64,000 nt of DNA from Leclercia adecarboxylata (GCF_006171285.1 NZ_CP040889.1:2046001-2110000); one strand, 5' to 3'. Shown: positions 15,672 through 25,631, counted from the first letter of the stretch. The notes: generated by a model not told the origin, from the sequence alone. Made by a program: numbers and translations.

Positions 15672-15687
15672 ACGCAATCGTTGCCGT
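15672..15687. promoter_or_regulatory. PurR-like operator upstream of adeP
   Basis: ACGCAATCGTTGCCGT matches the PurR consensus ACGCAAACGTTTGCGT at 13 of 16 positions. It lies in the yieH-adeP divergent region, 102 bp before adeP. Purine repression of an adenine permease makes physiological sense, but no binding is shown here. Confidence 0.55.
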
Positions 15688-15788
15688 ATAAGCAAATTCA
15701 ATGAAAAAAAGTGCCTCTCAACCGCCCTTATTGTCGCATTTTGGTATAGGATAGCGACGGATTTTCCCTCCTTGTTCGGAAATAGATG

Positions 15789-17123
15789 ATGAGTCAACAA
15801 CACACTACCCAGTCTTCTGGCGCGGGTTTGCTTGAGCGCGTGTTTAAACTGCGCGAACACGGCACGACGGCACGCACCGAAGTGATCGCCGGTTTCACTA
15901 CCTTCCTGACGATGGTCTATATCGTTTTCGTGAACCCACAAATTCTGGGCGTTGCTGGCATGGATACCAGCGCCGTCTTTGTTACTACCTGTCTTATCGC
16001 CGCCTTCGGCAGCATCCTGATGGGGCTGTTCGCTAACCTGCCGGTTGCTCTGGCACCGGCGATGGGTCTGAACGCCTTCTTCGCCTTCGTCGTGGTTCAG
16101 GCGATGGGCCTGCCGTGGCAGGTGGGCATGGGGGCTATCTTCTGGGGTGCCGTCGGTCTGCTGATCCTGACCATTTTCCGCGTGCGTTACTGGATGATTG
16201 CCAATATCCCGGTCAGCCTGCGCGTGGGCATCACCAGCGGTATCGGCCTGTTCATCGGCATGATGGGGCTGAAAAACGCCGGTGTGATCGTGGCGAACCC
16301 GGAAACGCTGGTCAGCATCGGTAAACTGACCTCCCACAGCGTGCTGCTGGGGGTGCTGGGCTTCTTCATCATCGCTATTCTGGCCTCGCGTAATATCCAC
16401 GCGGCGGTGCTGGTGTCGATCATCGTCACCACCCTGCTGGGCTGGATGCTGGGCGACGTGCACTATAACGGCATCGTCTCCGCGCCGCCGAGCGTCACCA
16501 CGGTGATTGGCCATGTCGATCTGGCGGGCTCGCTGAACCTGGGTCTGGCTGGAGTGATCTTCTCCTTCATGCTGGTGAACCTGTTTGACTCCTCCGGTAC
16601 GCTGATTGGCGTGACTGACAAAGCCGGTCTGGCAGATGAAAAAGGCAAATTCCCGCGCATGAAGCAGGCGCTGTTCGTGGACAGTATCTCCTCCGTGACC
16701 GGCTCCTTTATCGGTACATCCTCTGTAACCGCCTACATCGAATCTTCTTCCGGGGTTTCTGTCGGTGGCCGTACCGGTCTGACCGCGGTGGTTGTCGGCC
16801 TGCTGTTCCTGCTGGTGATCTTCCTCTCCCCGCTGGCCGGTATGGTGCCGCCATACGCCGCCGCCGGTGCGCTGATCTACGTGGGCGTGCTGATGACCTC
16901 CAGCCTGGCGCGCGTGAAGTGGGATGACCTGACCGAAGCGGTTCCGGCCTTTATTACCGCAGTGATGATGCCGTTCAGCTTCTCCATTACCGAAGGGATT
17001 GCGCTGGGCTTTATCTCTTACTGTGTGATGAAGGCGGGTACCGGACGCTGGCGTGAGATCAGCCCGTGCGTGATGGTCGTTGCGCTGCTGTTCATTCTGA
17101 AGATTGCGTTTATTGATGCTTAA
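15789..17123 (+). CDS. adeP: adenine permease AdeP (NCS2/AzgA family)
   Basis: About 444 residues with 12-14 hydrophobic segments. It imports adenine by proton symport at the inner membrane. Family motifs include ALAPAMGLNAFFAF near residue 80 and LFDSSGTLIGV in the middle. MSQQHTTQ matches the E. coli start; an ATG directly upstream at 15786 would add one Met. It is monocistronic, followed by a hairpin terminator, and has a PurR-like site upstream. Confidence 0.95.
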   Translation: MSQQHTTQSSGAGLLERVFKLREHGTTARTEVIAGFTTFLTMVYIVFVNPQILGVAGMDTSAVFVTTCLIAAFGSILMGLFANLPVALAPAMGLNAFFAFVVVQAMGLPWQVGMGAIFWGAVGLLILTIFRVRYWMIANIPVSLRVGITSGIGLFIGMMGLKNAGVIVANPETLVSIGKLTSHSVLLGVLGFFIIAILASRNIHAAVLVSIIVTTLLGWMLGDVHYNGIVSAPPSVTTVIGHVDLAGSLNLGLAGVIFSFMLVNLFDSSGTLIGVTDKAGLADEKGKFPRMKQALFVDSISSVTGSFIGTSSVTAYIESSSGVSVGGRTGLTAVVVGLLFLLVIFLSPLAGMVPPYAAAGALIYVGVLMTSSLARVKWDDLTEAVPAFITAVMMPFSFSITEGIALGFISYCVMKAGTGRWREISPCVMVVALLFILKIAFIDA

Positions 17124-17130
17124 CAAAAGC

Positions 17131-17213
17131 AAAACAGCAACGTAAGTTGCTGTTTTTAGTGTTTGCACCCTCTCCCTGTGGGAGAGGGCCGAGGGTGAGG
17201 GCATCAGGCCGCA
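17131..17213. repeat. modular repeat, copy A (terminator hairpin plus CCCTC palindrome)
   Basis: A perfect hairpin (17131-17141 with 17146-17156), which is the adeP terminator, is joined through GTGTTTGCA to a palindrome CCCTCTCCC...GGGAGAGGG and the tail GGGCATCAGGCCGCAC. The same module occurs in the other orientation at 43421-43515 and 63841-63930 with different hairpin stems. Confidence 0.85.
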
Positions 17214-17237
17214 CCCACCCCTTACCTCGAACCCACC

Positions 17238-17804
17238 TTACGCTTTAACCCGCTGAATATACTTCCCGAATGCGCTCAGCTGGCCGCTCAGATGATCCAG
17301 CGTGCTCTGGTCAACAACTTCACCCGTCTGTGGGTCGACCTTGTTCTGAATCACACCGCCCATAAACTCCGGCTTGTTCATCACCATCGCATCCATGAAC
17401 ACCAGGATCTGACGCAGGTGATACTGGCAACGCGCGCCGCCGATAGCCCCCATTGAGCTGGTCTGGATCAGCACCGGTTTACCCGCCAGCGGCTGTTCCG
17501 GCAGGCGAGAGAGCCAGTCAATGGCGTTCTTCAGGCCACCCGGCACGGAATAGTTGTATTCCGGGGTGACAATCACCACGCCGTCTGCCTGACGGATCTG
17601 CTCTGCCAGCGCTTCTACCGCAGCCGGGAATCCCTCTTCCTGCTGCACATCCGCGTCGTACAGCGGAATATCACCGATCGACGGCAGGGCGGTAATTTCC
17701 ATCCCCTCAGGTGCCAGCTTCGGCAGGGTGCGGGCAACCATCCCGTTAAATGAACCCTTGCGCAGGCTTCCCAGTAACGTAACAACATTCAACGTATCAG
17801 ACAT
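17238..17804 (-). CDS. yieF: NAD(P)H-dependent FMN quinone/chromate reductase YieF (ChrR)
   Basis: 188 residues. A flavodoxin-like cytoplasmic FMN reductase that reduces quinones, and chromate in vitro, by two electrons. The FMN phosphate loop LGSLRKGSFN (about residues 11-20) and PEYNYSVPGGLKNAIDWLSR (about 82-101) are typical. The start MSDTLNVVTLLGS is chosen by family length; an upstream open frame has no support. yieE lies 38 bp upstream on the same strand. Confidence 0.95.
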   Translation of the reverse strand: MSDTLNVVTLLGSLRKGSFNGMVARTLPKLAPEGMEITALPSIGDIPLYDADVQQEEGFPAAVEALAEQIRQADGVVIVTPEYNYSVPGGLKNAIDWLSRLPEQPLAGKPVLIQTSSMGAIGGARCQYHLRQILVFMDAMVMNKPEFMGGVIQNKVDPQTGEVVDQSTLDHLSGQLSAFGKYIQRVKA

Positions 17805-17842
17805 CACTACTCCTTCTTCATCATGATGGCCCTGCTGAAGGG

Positions 17843-18589
17843 TCAGGTGAGGATAATCGCTTTTTCCGCCGGTAGACTGGTCAGCCGCATCAGGCGAGCC
17901 GCCGGTTCGTTGGCGCGGGCGGGAACGTCCGGCAGGCTTTGCCATCCAAGGCGGCCGTCGAACTCCCAGATTTTTAGCCTTTCAATGGCCGGGGTGACGG
18001 CAATCGACCAGATCAGCACGTCTTCGGCGTCGCTTAAGGCTTCGACCTGCGCGGCTCTGGAGGCCCGCAGACGACCGGAGCCCGGTAACAGTTGCAGCAG
18101 GCTGGCGCAGTCGTTGGCCTCGCCTGACAGCTTACGGATGCACTGGCGCAGGGTAATCAGCTGCGCTCTGGCTTCATTGGGGTCGTTCTGATTACGCACC
18201 CATAAGTTCTCGTTGCTGGACAGCGGGTAGGTGTCATGCGCGTGGGTACCATCCAGGCTGCGAATGGTTCGCTGCAGCTCCATATCCAGACCGCAGTCGC
18301 CCTCGGTGGTCAGCACCAGGCCCACGATATTGCCGGCGTAGGCAATGGAAAAACGGGGAAGCTCTGGATCGGCAAACACCGGGCGACCCTCAGGTTCGGT
18401 AATCACTTCCGGCAGCTCGCTGGTGCCGTAAAGCATAAACATCAGCTCCGCGAGCAGCGCCCGGGAGGCCAAAAAACGTATTCGACGATGTTCAGGAAGC
18501 TTTCGCGCTTCGTTGTGGCAGGATGGCGAGAGCCTGGTCGAAACCACCCATCCCTCGGTCAGCGTCCCTCTTGCAAAATGCGTAGCCAT
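17843..18589 (-). CDS. yieE: 4'-phosphopantetheinyl transferase-like protein YieE
   Basis: 248 residues, similar to E. coli YieE. The acidic metal-binding motif CGLDMELQ (about residues 110-117) of Sfp/AcpT-type phosphopantetheinyl transferases is visible. The second family motif (WxxKEA) is poorly conserved; the matching region reads ITLRQCIRKLSGEAND, so activity on a carrier protein is uncertain. It precedes yieF on the same strand with 38 bp between, probably an operon. Confidence 0.85.
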   Translation of the reverse strand: MATHFARGTLTEGWVVSTRLSPSCHNEARKLPEHRRIRFLASRALLAELMFMLYGTSELPEVITEPEGRPVFADPELPRFSIAYAGNIVGLVLTTEGDCGLDMELQRTIRSLDGTHAHDTYPLSSNENLWVRNQNDPNEARAQLITLRQCIRKLSGEANDCASLLQLLPGSGRLRASRAAQVEALSDAEDVLIWSIAVTPAIERLKIWEFDGRLGWQSLPDVPARANEPAARLMRLTSLPAEKAIILT

Positions 18590-18732
18590 TTTTCACTCCA
18601 TGATAATGGTTAGTCGTCAGGTTAAACGGTTACATGATTATCGCTTAACTTGCTTACTGTTTTAATGGCTAAATGGGGGTAATGGAAGTTTTGCGGCGGA
18701 ACTTTACATTTTCTTAGCCAAAAACCAGACAT

Positions 18733-19682
18733 TTAGCGCAACGGCGAACCATACAGCGCCTTAATGGTTTCTCTCAGCCAGAGGGTTTTGGGGTTGTGGC
18801 TGTTACGCTTATGCCAGATCAGGGTAAAAGGCACGGTGAGCTTTTGCGCCTGCGCTTCATCAATGGGGATCGGCAGGGTAACCAGCTTACGCTGGTGAAG
18901 CTGATTATAGTGATGGCAGTAGTGCGGTGCCGTCGCAATGTAGTTATGACCCGGCTGCGCCGCCATAAACATCGACTGCTCGAATCCGGGCAAGCTCATG
19001 GCGATATTACGCGTCCGCCCCATCTCTCTCAGCACCTCATCCAGCGCCCAGGTGTCGCTACGCTCCCAGAAAATGCTGATATGCGGATAGCGCAGGAACG
19101 TCTCCAGGTTCCACTCTTCCTGGAGGGCCGGGTGATCCTCGCGCAGATAGACGCACGGACGGTCGCTGAACAGAATTTCGACGGCATCAGCTTCAGCAAT
19201 TCGCGGGAGCGGGGGTGCGTTTCACGGCCGGTAAAACCGAGGTCGACCTCTCCGCGGGTAATAGCGTCCAGCGAATCGTAATCCCAGTGGCGCATCTTCA
19301 CGGTCGCCTGGGGATAACGCTGATTCACCTGCTCCAGCAGGGCGTTAAAGCGGATCAGCATTAGCGGCGTTTCTGCCGCCAGCTCAAAGGTCAGGCCGCC
19401 GGGGGAGTCATGGTGGAATTTATCGAGGATCTGGTTGCCAATCTGCATCCAGTCGGCCAGATCCTGCTCCAGACTCACCGTCAGCGGGGTTGGCAGCAGC
19501 CCCAGCGGGGTCTTCACAAACAGCGGATCGTCGAACCAGTCGCGCAGCTTCGCCAGCGATTTACTCACCGCGGACGGCGTGACGTTCATCCGTTTCGCGG
19601 CTTTGGTGACGCTGCGCTCCTGTAGCAAAAGCTGCAGGCACAACAACAGGTTAAGATCGAGATTGCTGAGGGGCTTCTTCAT
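18733..19682 (-). pseudogene. yidZ: LysR-family regulator YidZ, frameshifted
   Basis: The N-terminal half ([11 protein letters not shown] start at 19682, wHTH with [20 protein letters not shown]) and the C-terminal half ([18 protein letters not shown] to 18733) match E. coli YidZ but are in different frames. The break is between about 19175 and 19203, just after THPRSREL; compared with the remembered E. coli protein about 13 nt are missing. The downstream frame regains homology at [10 protein letters not shown]. YidZ has been linked to nitric-oxide resistance in E. coli. Either a real pseudogene or a sequence error. Its start overlaps the mdtL 3' end by 32 bp. Confidence 0.85.
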
Positions 19683-20826
19683 GTTGCGCTGCGGGCCGAA
19701 TGACCATAAGTAGGATGATGCAGAGCATGCTACAGCCAATCAGAACCCCGATCAGCATATTCAATGCATTCAGCCCAATTATTGCTGCCAGCCAAATCCA
19801 CAGCGATGAGCCGCAAACCTGAGTGATGCCCAGCACCGAACTGGCCACGCCCGCGCGCAGCGCAAACGGGCCTAACGCCTGGCTCATCGCCACGCCAAAG
19901 CCCACCGAGAACCCGGCGCAAATCAGGGTGATACCTGCCAGCATCAGGGCTGATGAGCTGGCGGTCGCCAGAAGCATGCCTGCCGCCAGGAACAGCACCT
20001 GAGAGGTGAGCATCAGCGTGCGCTGGCTGAAGATATTCAGCGCAAACGGCGTCGAGAAGGATACGGCCATGCTGACCAGGGCGGTTAACGCCATCACCGT
20101 GGAATATTCCCCGCGATCAAAACCCATGATTTCCATTAATAACACCGGGGAAACGTTTACATAGGTCAGGATCACCGCCACGCTCAGGGTGGTGATCAGC
20201 AACCGGCTGATGAAGAAGCGGTTGAGCAGCTTCTCTTCCGGCGGCACCGACGCGGTATGACCCCGGTTTTGTGCCCCGGGATGGGTCTCTTTCAGCACCG
20301 CGATCGACAGGATAAAGACCAGCATCCCCATTGCCGCCATCGTCCAGAACAGGCTCTGCCACGGAAATTGCAGCATGATCAGGTAGCCCACCACCGGCGC
20401 CAGCACCGGGATAATGCAGGTGATGCCGTTCATCATGGAGAGCACTTTGGCGCGGCGCTGGGTGCTTAAGGTATCGCGCAAAATCGCAAAGGCCACCACG
20501 TAGCAACCGCCCGCGCCGATGCCCTGGATAAAGCGCCCGGACAGGAACAGGGTGCTCTCCTGCGCCATTGAACAGAGCACCGAGGCGAGGGCGAAAATCA
20601 CGGCACCGGTAATGGCGATGGGCTGTCGCCCGGCTTTGTCGGCAATCTTTCCGGCAAACACCATCGATGACGCCATCCCCGCAAGGTAGGCTGAAAACGC
20701 GATATGCAGCTGCGCTTCGCTGGCGCCCAGATCCCGGGCGATGTGCGGCAGCCCCACCAGATACATATCGATGCCTGATGGATAAAGCAGCACCAGCGCA
20801 AAACTACAAAACAGAAAACGAGCCAT
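19651..20826 (-). CDS. mdtL: multidrug efflux MFS transporter MdtL
   Basis: 391 residues with 12 predicted membrane segments, DHA1 family. The start [20 protein letters not shown] and the motif [20 protein letters not shown] (MFS motif A region) match E. coli MdtL, an inner-membrane exporter giving chloramphenicol tolerance when overproduced. It follows tnaB on the same strand (113 bp apart), as in E. coli where tnaA-tnaB-mdtL are adjacent. Confidence 0.95.
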   Translation of the reverse strand: MARFLFCSFALVLLYPSGIDMYLVGLPHIARDLGASEAQLHIAFSAYLAGMASSMVFAGKIADKAGRQPIAITGAVIFALASVLCSMAQESTLFLSGRFIQGIGAGGCYVVAFAILRDTLSTQRRAKVLSMMNGITCIIPVLAPVVGYLIMLQFPWQSLFWTMAAMGMLVFILSIAVLKETHPGAQNRGHTASVPPEEKLLNRFFISRLLITTLSVAVILTYVNVSPVLLMEIMGFDRGEYSTVMALTALVSMAVSFSTPFALNIFSQRTLMLTSQVLFLAAGMLLATASSSALMLAGITLICAGFSVGFGVAMSQALGPFALRAGVASSVLGITQVCGSSLWIWLAAIIGLNALNMLIGVLIGCSMLCIILLMVIRPAAQHEEAPQQSRS

Positions 20827-20896
20827 AAAACCCCCATAAATGCAGGCAAGAAGAATAGGGGGAGAGAGCGTTATTAGCGAGTTGCCATTTGGACAA

Positions 20897-20923
20897 AGGT
20901 GATTTCCTCGCAGGAAATCACCT
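20897..20923 (-). terminator. hairpin after tnaB
   Basis: A perfect 12-bp stem (20897-20908 with 20912-20923) and a 3-nt loop lies just after the tnaB stop on the minus strand. The T run is weak (TTTGT), so it may attenuate rather than fully stop readthrough into mdtL. Confidence 0.7.
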
Positions 20924-20939
20924 CAGAAAAGGGGCGGGC

Positions 20940-22197
20940 TCAACCAAAGCGCGGCAGGAAATTAAAGACATTGCCGAACCAGCAAACAATGACCGCGACC
21001 CCGAACAGGATCACCAGCGAGGGGATCATCATCCCGCCCCAGACGGTAAACATCTTATTCGGGAACTTCTTTCGCGCTTTCAACGCCAGAACCGCTGGGA
21101 TAATCACCGCCCAGATGGTCGCACACAACCCTGCGCCGCCAATACCGTAGATAAACCCGTTCGGGAAGATCAGGTACAGAATCGTAGGGGGCAGGAAGGT
21201 CAGCATGACTGTTTTCAGACGACCTGACGGGGAATTGTCGAGCTTAAAGAGGTCGGCAAGATAGTCGAATAACCCCAATGTAACGCCAAAGAAGGAGCTG
21301 GCTACGGCCAAATTGGAGAATACCAGTAAGCAAAATTCGATAACCCCGTGCTGCCGGGTACCGAGGAAGGATTTCACCAGTGAATCGACGTTGCCCCCTG
21401 ACGAGATGATCTCGTTGAAGCTGTCGCGGGTAATATTCCCCATCGTGCAGTACAGCCAGAACAGGTAGATAAACAGCGCCAGCAGCGAGCCGAACACCAG
21501 GCTTTTGATCAGCTTATCTTTCCGCTTGCCATAGCAGATGATGAGACTGGGAATGTTGCCATGAAAACCAAAGGACGCCAGACAGACGGGCAGGGCCATA
21601 AAGATATAGGGGAAGTAGGAGTTGTTGCTGGCTGAGGTGACGTTGATATCTCTTAATATCGAGTAGTCAACCTGGAAGAAAAAGGAGCCAAATACAACGA
21701 TAAAGGCGATGATCTTAATGCCTAAAAACAGCGAGGTAATTCTACTGGCGGCTAATGAGCTAAACCACAATACGGCAGCGACGAAGAGCGCTGTACTGAC
21801 ACCCACAATGCGGGGATTGACGTGCGTCCCCTGATTCATGGCGATGGTTTCGCTGATTATTGCGCCGTTGGCGGAAATATAGGCATACGTCAGGATATAA
21901 AGAACAAATGCAACCGTTAAACCGCTGACTATATTCCACTTGTTACCAATCAGATCTTTGGTGACCGTATTAAAACTTGAGCCGACAGGATAATTTAAAT
22001 TTGCTTCCAGTAATAACAGCCCGGAGTGAAGCATCGAAAACCAGGCAATAATTAAAATAAACGCGCCCCAAAAAAACCACGCCCCTGCCAAATCCACGGG
22101 TAAAGCAAACATCCCCCCCGCCAATAACCGTACCTGCTATAACCATGACACCCCACACCGAGGAGTGTTTAGTCTCTAACTCTAAAGTCTGTTCCAT
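20940..22197 (-). pseudogene. tnaB: tryptophan permease TnaB, frameshifted in a G7 tract
   Basis: The start at 22197 gives MEQTLELETKHSSVWGVMVI...GTVIGGG, then the frame is lost. Homology resumes in the next frame at MFALPVDLAGAWFF and runs to NVFNFLPRFG. The break coincides with seven consecutive C (22113-22119; G7 on the coding strand) where six would keep the frame. The restored protein would be about 418 residues, an aromatic amino-acid permease of the AAAP family with 11 membrane segments. It may be a true mutation, a slippery phase-variable tract or a homopolymer read error. Confidence 0.9.
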
Positions 22198-22245
22198 GGT
22201 GCCCCCATCAATGTGGCAAGCTTGACGTTGTTAATCGTTTTTTGC

Positions 22246-22271
22246 GGGTGGCTAACGTTATTTAGCCACCC
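22246..22271 (-). terminator. hairpin between tnaA and tnaB
   Basis: GGGTGGCTAA (22246-22255) and TTAGCCACCC (22262-22271) form a perfect 10-bp stem just after the tnaA stop. On the minus strand it is followed by GCAAAAAACG rather than a T run, so it more likely stabilises the tnaA 3' end and lowers tnaB than terminates fully. Confidence 0.6.
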
Positions 22272-22282
22272 GGGGAGAGACG

Positions 22283-23698
22283 TTAAACTTCTTTGAGTTT
22301 TGCAGTGAAGTGGCGCAATACTTTCGGTTCGTAGGTAAAGGTTAATCCCTTAATATTCATCGCATTTTCTTTAACGTGCTTAAAGGCTTCGACGATGAAA
22401 TCCATATGGGATTGCGTGTAGGTTGCGCGCGGAATGGTTAAACGCAGCAACTCTGCCGGGCAGGGTAACTGTTTGCCGGTTTTCGGATCGCGGCCTAACA
22501 GGAACGAACCGATTTCAACTGCGCGAATACCTGCGACTTTATAGAGCTCACAGGCCAGCGCCTGCGCCGGGAACTGCTCTGCCGGAATATGCGGCAACAG
22601 CTTGCCCGCATCCACAAAGGCAGCATGGCCGCCCGCCTGCTGGCAAACCACGCCGATGGCTTCCAGACCGTCGACCAGGTATTGCACCTGATTAATGCGG
22701 TATGCCAGCCAGTCCTGGCCCATGCCGTCATGCAGGCCGACAGCCAGACGCTCCATGGCGCCCCCTTCAAGGCCGCCGTAAGTCGGGAAGCCTTCCTGAA
22801 CGACGCACAAGGTTCTGCATTCGGTATAGACGTCGAAGTAGTCGTCATTCTTGATGCACAGCAGCCCACCCATCGGCACCATGGCATCTTTTTTCGCCGA
22901 CATGGCCAGCATATCCGCATACTTGTAGGTTTCGCGGGTAATTTCCGCGATGGTCCAGTCTTTATATTCCGCCTCACGTTTCTGAATAAAGTACGCGTTT
23001 TCAGCGAAGCGCGCGGAATCCATGACCACCGGGATATCGTATTTTCTGGCAATCGCATACATCGCCTTCAGGTTTGCCAGCGACACCGGCTGCCCACCGG
23101 CGGAGTTGCTGGTGATGGTCGCGACAATATAAGGCACATTGCTCGCACCCACTTCCTCGATGCCGTTTTCCAGACCCTGCAGGTCAAAGTTGCCTTTAAA
23201 ATCGTAACGGATGCCGGTATCAAAGGCTTCCTTGATATAGACGTTGCGCACGGTGCAGCCGTTTATCTGGCTGTGGCCCTGGGTGGTATCAAAGAAGTAA
23301 TTTGAGAAGGCGACCATCTTCGAGCGGTCTAACCCCTTTTCCTGCTCGCGTTTTTTGATTAAGACAGGAATATAAATCTGCTCAGCGCCGCGACCCTGGT
23401 GGGTTGGGATAGTATATTGATAGCCGAAAATCTCATTCACGGCGTTGGACAGCGCATAGTAGCTGCGGCTTCCGCTATAGGCTTCGTCACCGCGCAGCAT
23501 GGCGGCCTGCATATTTTGGGTGACCGCGCCGGTGCCGCTGTCGGTCAGTAAATCAATAAACACGTCTTCGCTATCCAGCAGGAACGGGTTCATGCCTGAT
23601 TTAATAATAGCGTTTTCGCGATGCTCCCTTGTGGTACGTTTAACCGGCTCAATAACTCTGATGCGAAATGGCTCTGGTAAATGTTTGAAGTTTTCCAT
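22283..23698 (-). CDS. tnaA: tryptophanase
   Basis: 471 residues, same length as E. coli. This PLP enzyme splits tryptophan to indole, pyruvate and ammonia in the cytoplasm. The PLP lysine region [19 protein letters not shown] (about residues 262-280) is intact, and the protein ends HFTAKLKEV. The gene lies 229 bp downstream of the tnaC leader peptide, so it should be induced by tryptophan and by cAMP-CRP. An intact tnaA predicts an indole-positive organism, although the adjacent permease gene is broken here. Confidence 0.98.
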   Translation of the reverse strand: MENFKHLPEPFRIRVIEPVKRTTREHRENAIIKSGMNPFLLDSEDVFIDLLTDSGTGAVTQNMQAAMLRGDEAYSGSRSYYALSNAVNEIFGYQYTIPTHQGRGAEQIYIPVLIKKREQEKGLDRSKMVAFSNYFFDTTQGHSQINGCTVRNVYIKEAFDTGIRYDFKGNFDLQGLENGIEEVGASNVPYIVATITSNSAGGQPVSLANLKAMYAIARKYDIPVVMDSARFAENAYFIQKREAEYKDWTIAEITRETYKYADMLAMSAKKDAMVPMGGLLCIKNDDYFDVYTECRTLCVVQEGFPTYGGLEGGAMERLAVGLHDGMGQDWLAYRINQVQYLVDGLEAIGVVCQQAGGHAAFVDAGKLLPHIPAEQFPAQALACELYKVAGIRAVEIGSFLLGRDPKTGKQLPCPAELLRLTIPRATYTQSHMDFIVEAFKHVKENAMNIKGLTFTYEPKVLRHFTAKLKEV

Positions 23699-23927
23699 TA
23701 TATAATTCCTGTTTTTATCGCAGCGGTGCTGGTGGTTATTTTAAATAACCATAAATAGCGGCAAGCCTGAGCTGGATATAACGCCACGCAGTAGGGAGAA
23801 TAATTCTCACCAACACAGACGTGCAGAGGCGCTATTGCGGTTCTACAAGCGCAATGATTTCAGGCATACCGGATAAATAGAGTGTTAGTCTATTCAGGTT
23901 GCATAGAGAAAATGAGGCGAAGGGAGA

Positions 23928-24005
23928 TTACGGATGGTGATTGACAATTTTATTGTCAATATTGAACCACTTAGAGGTGATGTATGTATTTAAGATAATC
24001 GTCAT
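23928..24005 (-). CDS. tnaC: tryptophanase operon leader peptide TnaC
   Basis: A 25-codon frame starting ATG at 24005 and ending TAA at 23928. The core SKWFNIDNKIV matches E. coli TnaC; Trp13, Asp17 and Pro25 keep the 12-residue Trp-to-Pro spacing needed for tryptophan-dependent ribosome stalling at the last codon. The N-terminus (MTIILNTYIT) differs from E. coli and is one residue longer. AGGAT upstream is a plausible ribosome binding site. Stalling would block Rho loading in the 229-bp spacer (23699-23927) before tnaA, which shows no other gene. Confidence 0.9.
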   Translation of the reverse strand: MTIILNTYITSKWFNIDNKIVNHHP

Positions 24006-24023
24006 TGATTTATCCTCATTAGA

Positions 24024-24093
24024 CACGCTACTACATTATTCGAATGAGAATATTTGTCTATGTGCAGAGATATTAATTGTGATTGTAATCACA
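24024..24093 (-). promoter_or_regulatory. tna promoter with CRP site
   Basis: TGTGATTGTAATCACA at 24078-24093 is an exact CRP consensus centred at 24085.5. On the minus strand TAATGT (24033-24038) is a plausible -10, placing the start near 24024, about 61.5 bp from the CRP centre. This is class I geometry, as at the E. coli tna promoter. Confidence 0.85.
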
Positions 24094-24142
24094 GAGAATA
24101 TAGCTGATATATTTGGTATTTATTCGGGTAATACAGAAAAGA

Positions 24143-24181
24143 AAAAAGCCGCAATAACATGAACGTTATGCGGCTTTTTAA
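24143..24181 (-). terminator. mnmE terminator
   Basis: AAAAAGCCGCA...TGCGGCTTTTT with one bulge forms a strong stem with A and T runs on both sides. It lies 19 bp after the mnmE stop on the minus strand and insulates mnmE from the tna promoter. Confidence 0.9.
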
Positions 24182-24199
24182 CAGAGGGCTGAAACGGAC

Positions 24200-25564
24200 T
24201 TATTTCCCGATACAGAAGCTGGAGAAGATCCGCCCCAGCAAATCATCCGAGGTAAACTCCCCGGTGATTTCGCTTAACGCCTGCTGGGCCAGACGCAGCT
24301 CTTCCGCCAGCAGTTCTCCGGCCCAGGCGCCGAGCAGCTGCGCTTTGCCCTGATCCAGATGCTGTGCCGCCTCTTCCAGCGCCTGCAGATGGCGACGACG
24401 GGCGAGGAAGCCGCCCTCCATGCTGGTATCGAAGCCCATGCTCTGCTTCAGATGGTTGCGCAGCTCATCCACACCCTCGCCGGTACGCGCCGACAGGCGA
24501 ATGAGTGAGTGACCGTTCACATCGCTGAGGCCCAGCGTTTCACCGGTCACGTCCGCTTTGTTACGCACCACGGTGATCGGCAGTTTTGCCGGCAGGCGGG
24601 CGATAAAGTCCGGCCAGATCTCTGCCGGGTCGACGGCGGCGGTGGTGGTACCGTCCACCATAAACAGCACCCGATCGGCCTGCTCGATCTCCTGCCAGGC
24701 GCGCTCGATACCGATGCGCTCCACTTCGTCGCTGGCATCACGCAGTCCCGCGGTGTCGATGATATGCAGCGGCATACCGTCGATATGAATATGTTCCCGC
24801 AGCACGTCGCGGGTAGTACCGGCTATGTCGGTCACAATCGCCGCTTCACGCCCCGCCAGGGCATTCAGCAGGCTCGATTTCCCGGCGTTCGGACGTCCGG
24901 CAATTACCACCTTCATCCCTTCACGCAGCAGGCTGCCCTGACGCGCCTCGGCGCGCACCGCGTCGAGATCGGCCATCACGTCGTTAAGCTGGGCTTCGAT
25001 TTTGCCGTCGGAGAGGAAGTCGATCTCCTCATCCGGGAAATCAATGGCCGCTTCCACGTAGATCCGTAGGTGAGTGAGTGCTTCCACAAGATGGTTTACG
25101 CGAGCGGAGAACGCCCCCTGCAGCGAGTTCAGCGCGGAGCGCGCGGCCTGCTCGGAGCTGGCGTCGATCAAATCGGCAATCGCTTCAGCCTGGGCCAGAT
25201 CCAGCTTGTCGTTGAGAAACGCCCGCTCGGAGAACTCGCCCGGTTTGGCGATGCGCACGCCCGGCAGGGTCAGAATGCGTTTCAGCAGCAGGTCGAGGAT
25301 CACCGGCCCGCCGTGGCCCTGCAGTTCGAGCACGTCTTCACCGGTGAAGGAGTTCGGGCCCGGGAACCACAGCGCGATACCCTGATCCAGCGCCGTACCG
25401 TCGTTATCCTTGAAAGGCAGATAGTCGGCGTAGCGTGGCTTTGGCAGTTTGCCCAGCACCGCTTCTGCCACCTCGCGCGCCTTCAGGCCGGAGATACGCA
25501 GAATACCCACACCACCGCGTCCCGGTGGGGTTGCCTGGGCGACGATAGTGTCGTTATGGCTCAT
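24200..25564 (-). CDS. mnmE: tRNA modification GTPase MnmE
   Basis: 454 residues. With MnmG it installs the 5-carboxymethylaminomethyl group on U34 of certain tRNAs. The N-terminal folate-binding domain ([20 protein letters not shown]), the Ras-like G domain (GRPNAGKSS about 223-231, DTAGLR, NKAD) and the C-terminal CIGK with the conserved Cys are all present. The start [10 protein letters not shown] at 25564 matches E. coli; 19 extra in-frame codons upstream are not supported. Confidence 0.98.
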   Translation of the reverse strand: MSHNDTIVAQATPPGRGGVGILRISGLKAREVAEAVLGKLPKPRYADYLPFKDNDGTALDQGIALWFPGPNSFTGEDVLELQGHGGPVILDLLLKRILTLPGVRIAKPGEFSERAFLNDKLDLAQAEAIADLIDASSEQAARSALNSLQGAFSARVNHLVEALTHLRIYVEAAIDFPDEEIDFLSDGKIEAQLNDVMADLDAVRAEARQGSLLREGMKVVIAGRPNAGKSSLLNALAGREAAIVTDIAGTTRDVLREHIHIDGMPLHIIDTAGLRDASDEVERIGIERAWQEIEQADRVLFMVDGTTTAAVDPAEIWPDFIARLPAKLPITVVRNKADVTGETLGLSDVNGHSLIRLSARTGEGVDELRNHLKQSMGFDTSMEGGFLARRRHLQALEEAAQHLDQGKAQLLGAWAGELLAEELRLAQQALSEITGEFTSDDLLGRIFSSFCIGK

Positions 25565-25631
25565 GGTTTGTCTCTTCTTAATGCAATAAAAAAGGCGGTC
25601 AATAGACCGCCCTGTCATCACTGTTCTTTAT

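Noticed and set aside
15657..17204. 515-codon minus-strand open frame over adeP
   Set aside because: His/Gln/Arg-rich antisense of a membrane-protein gene; no start signal or homology.
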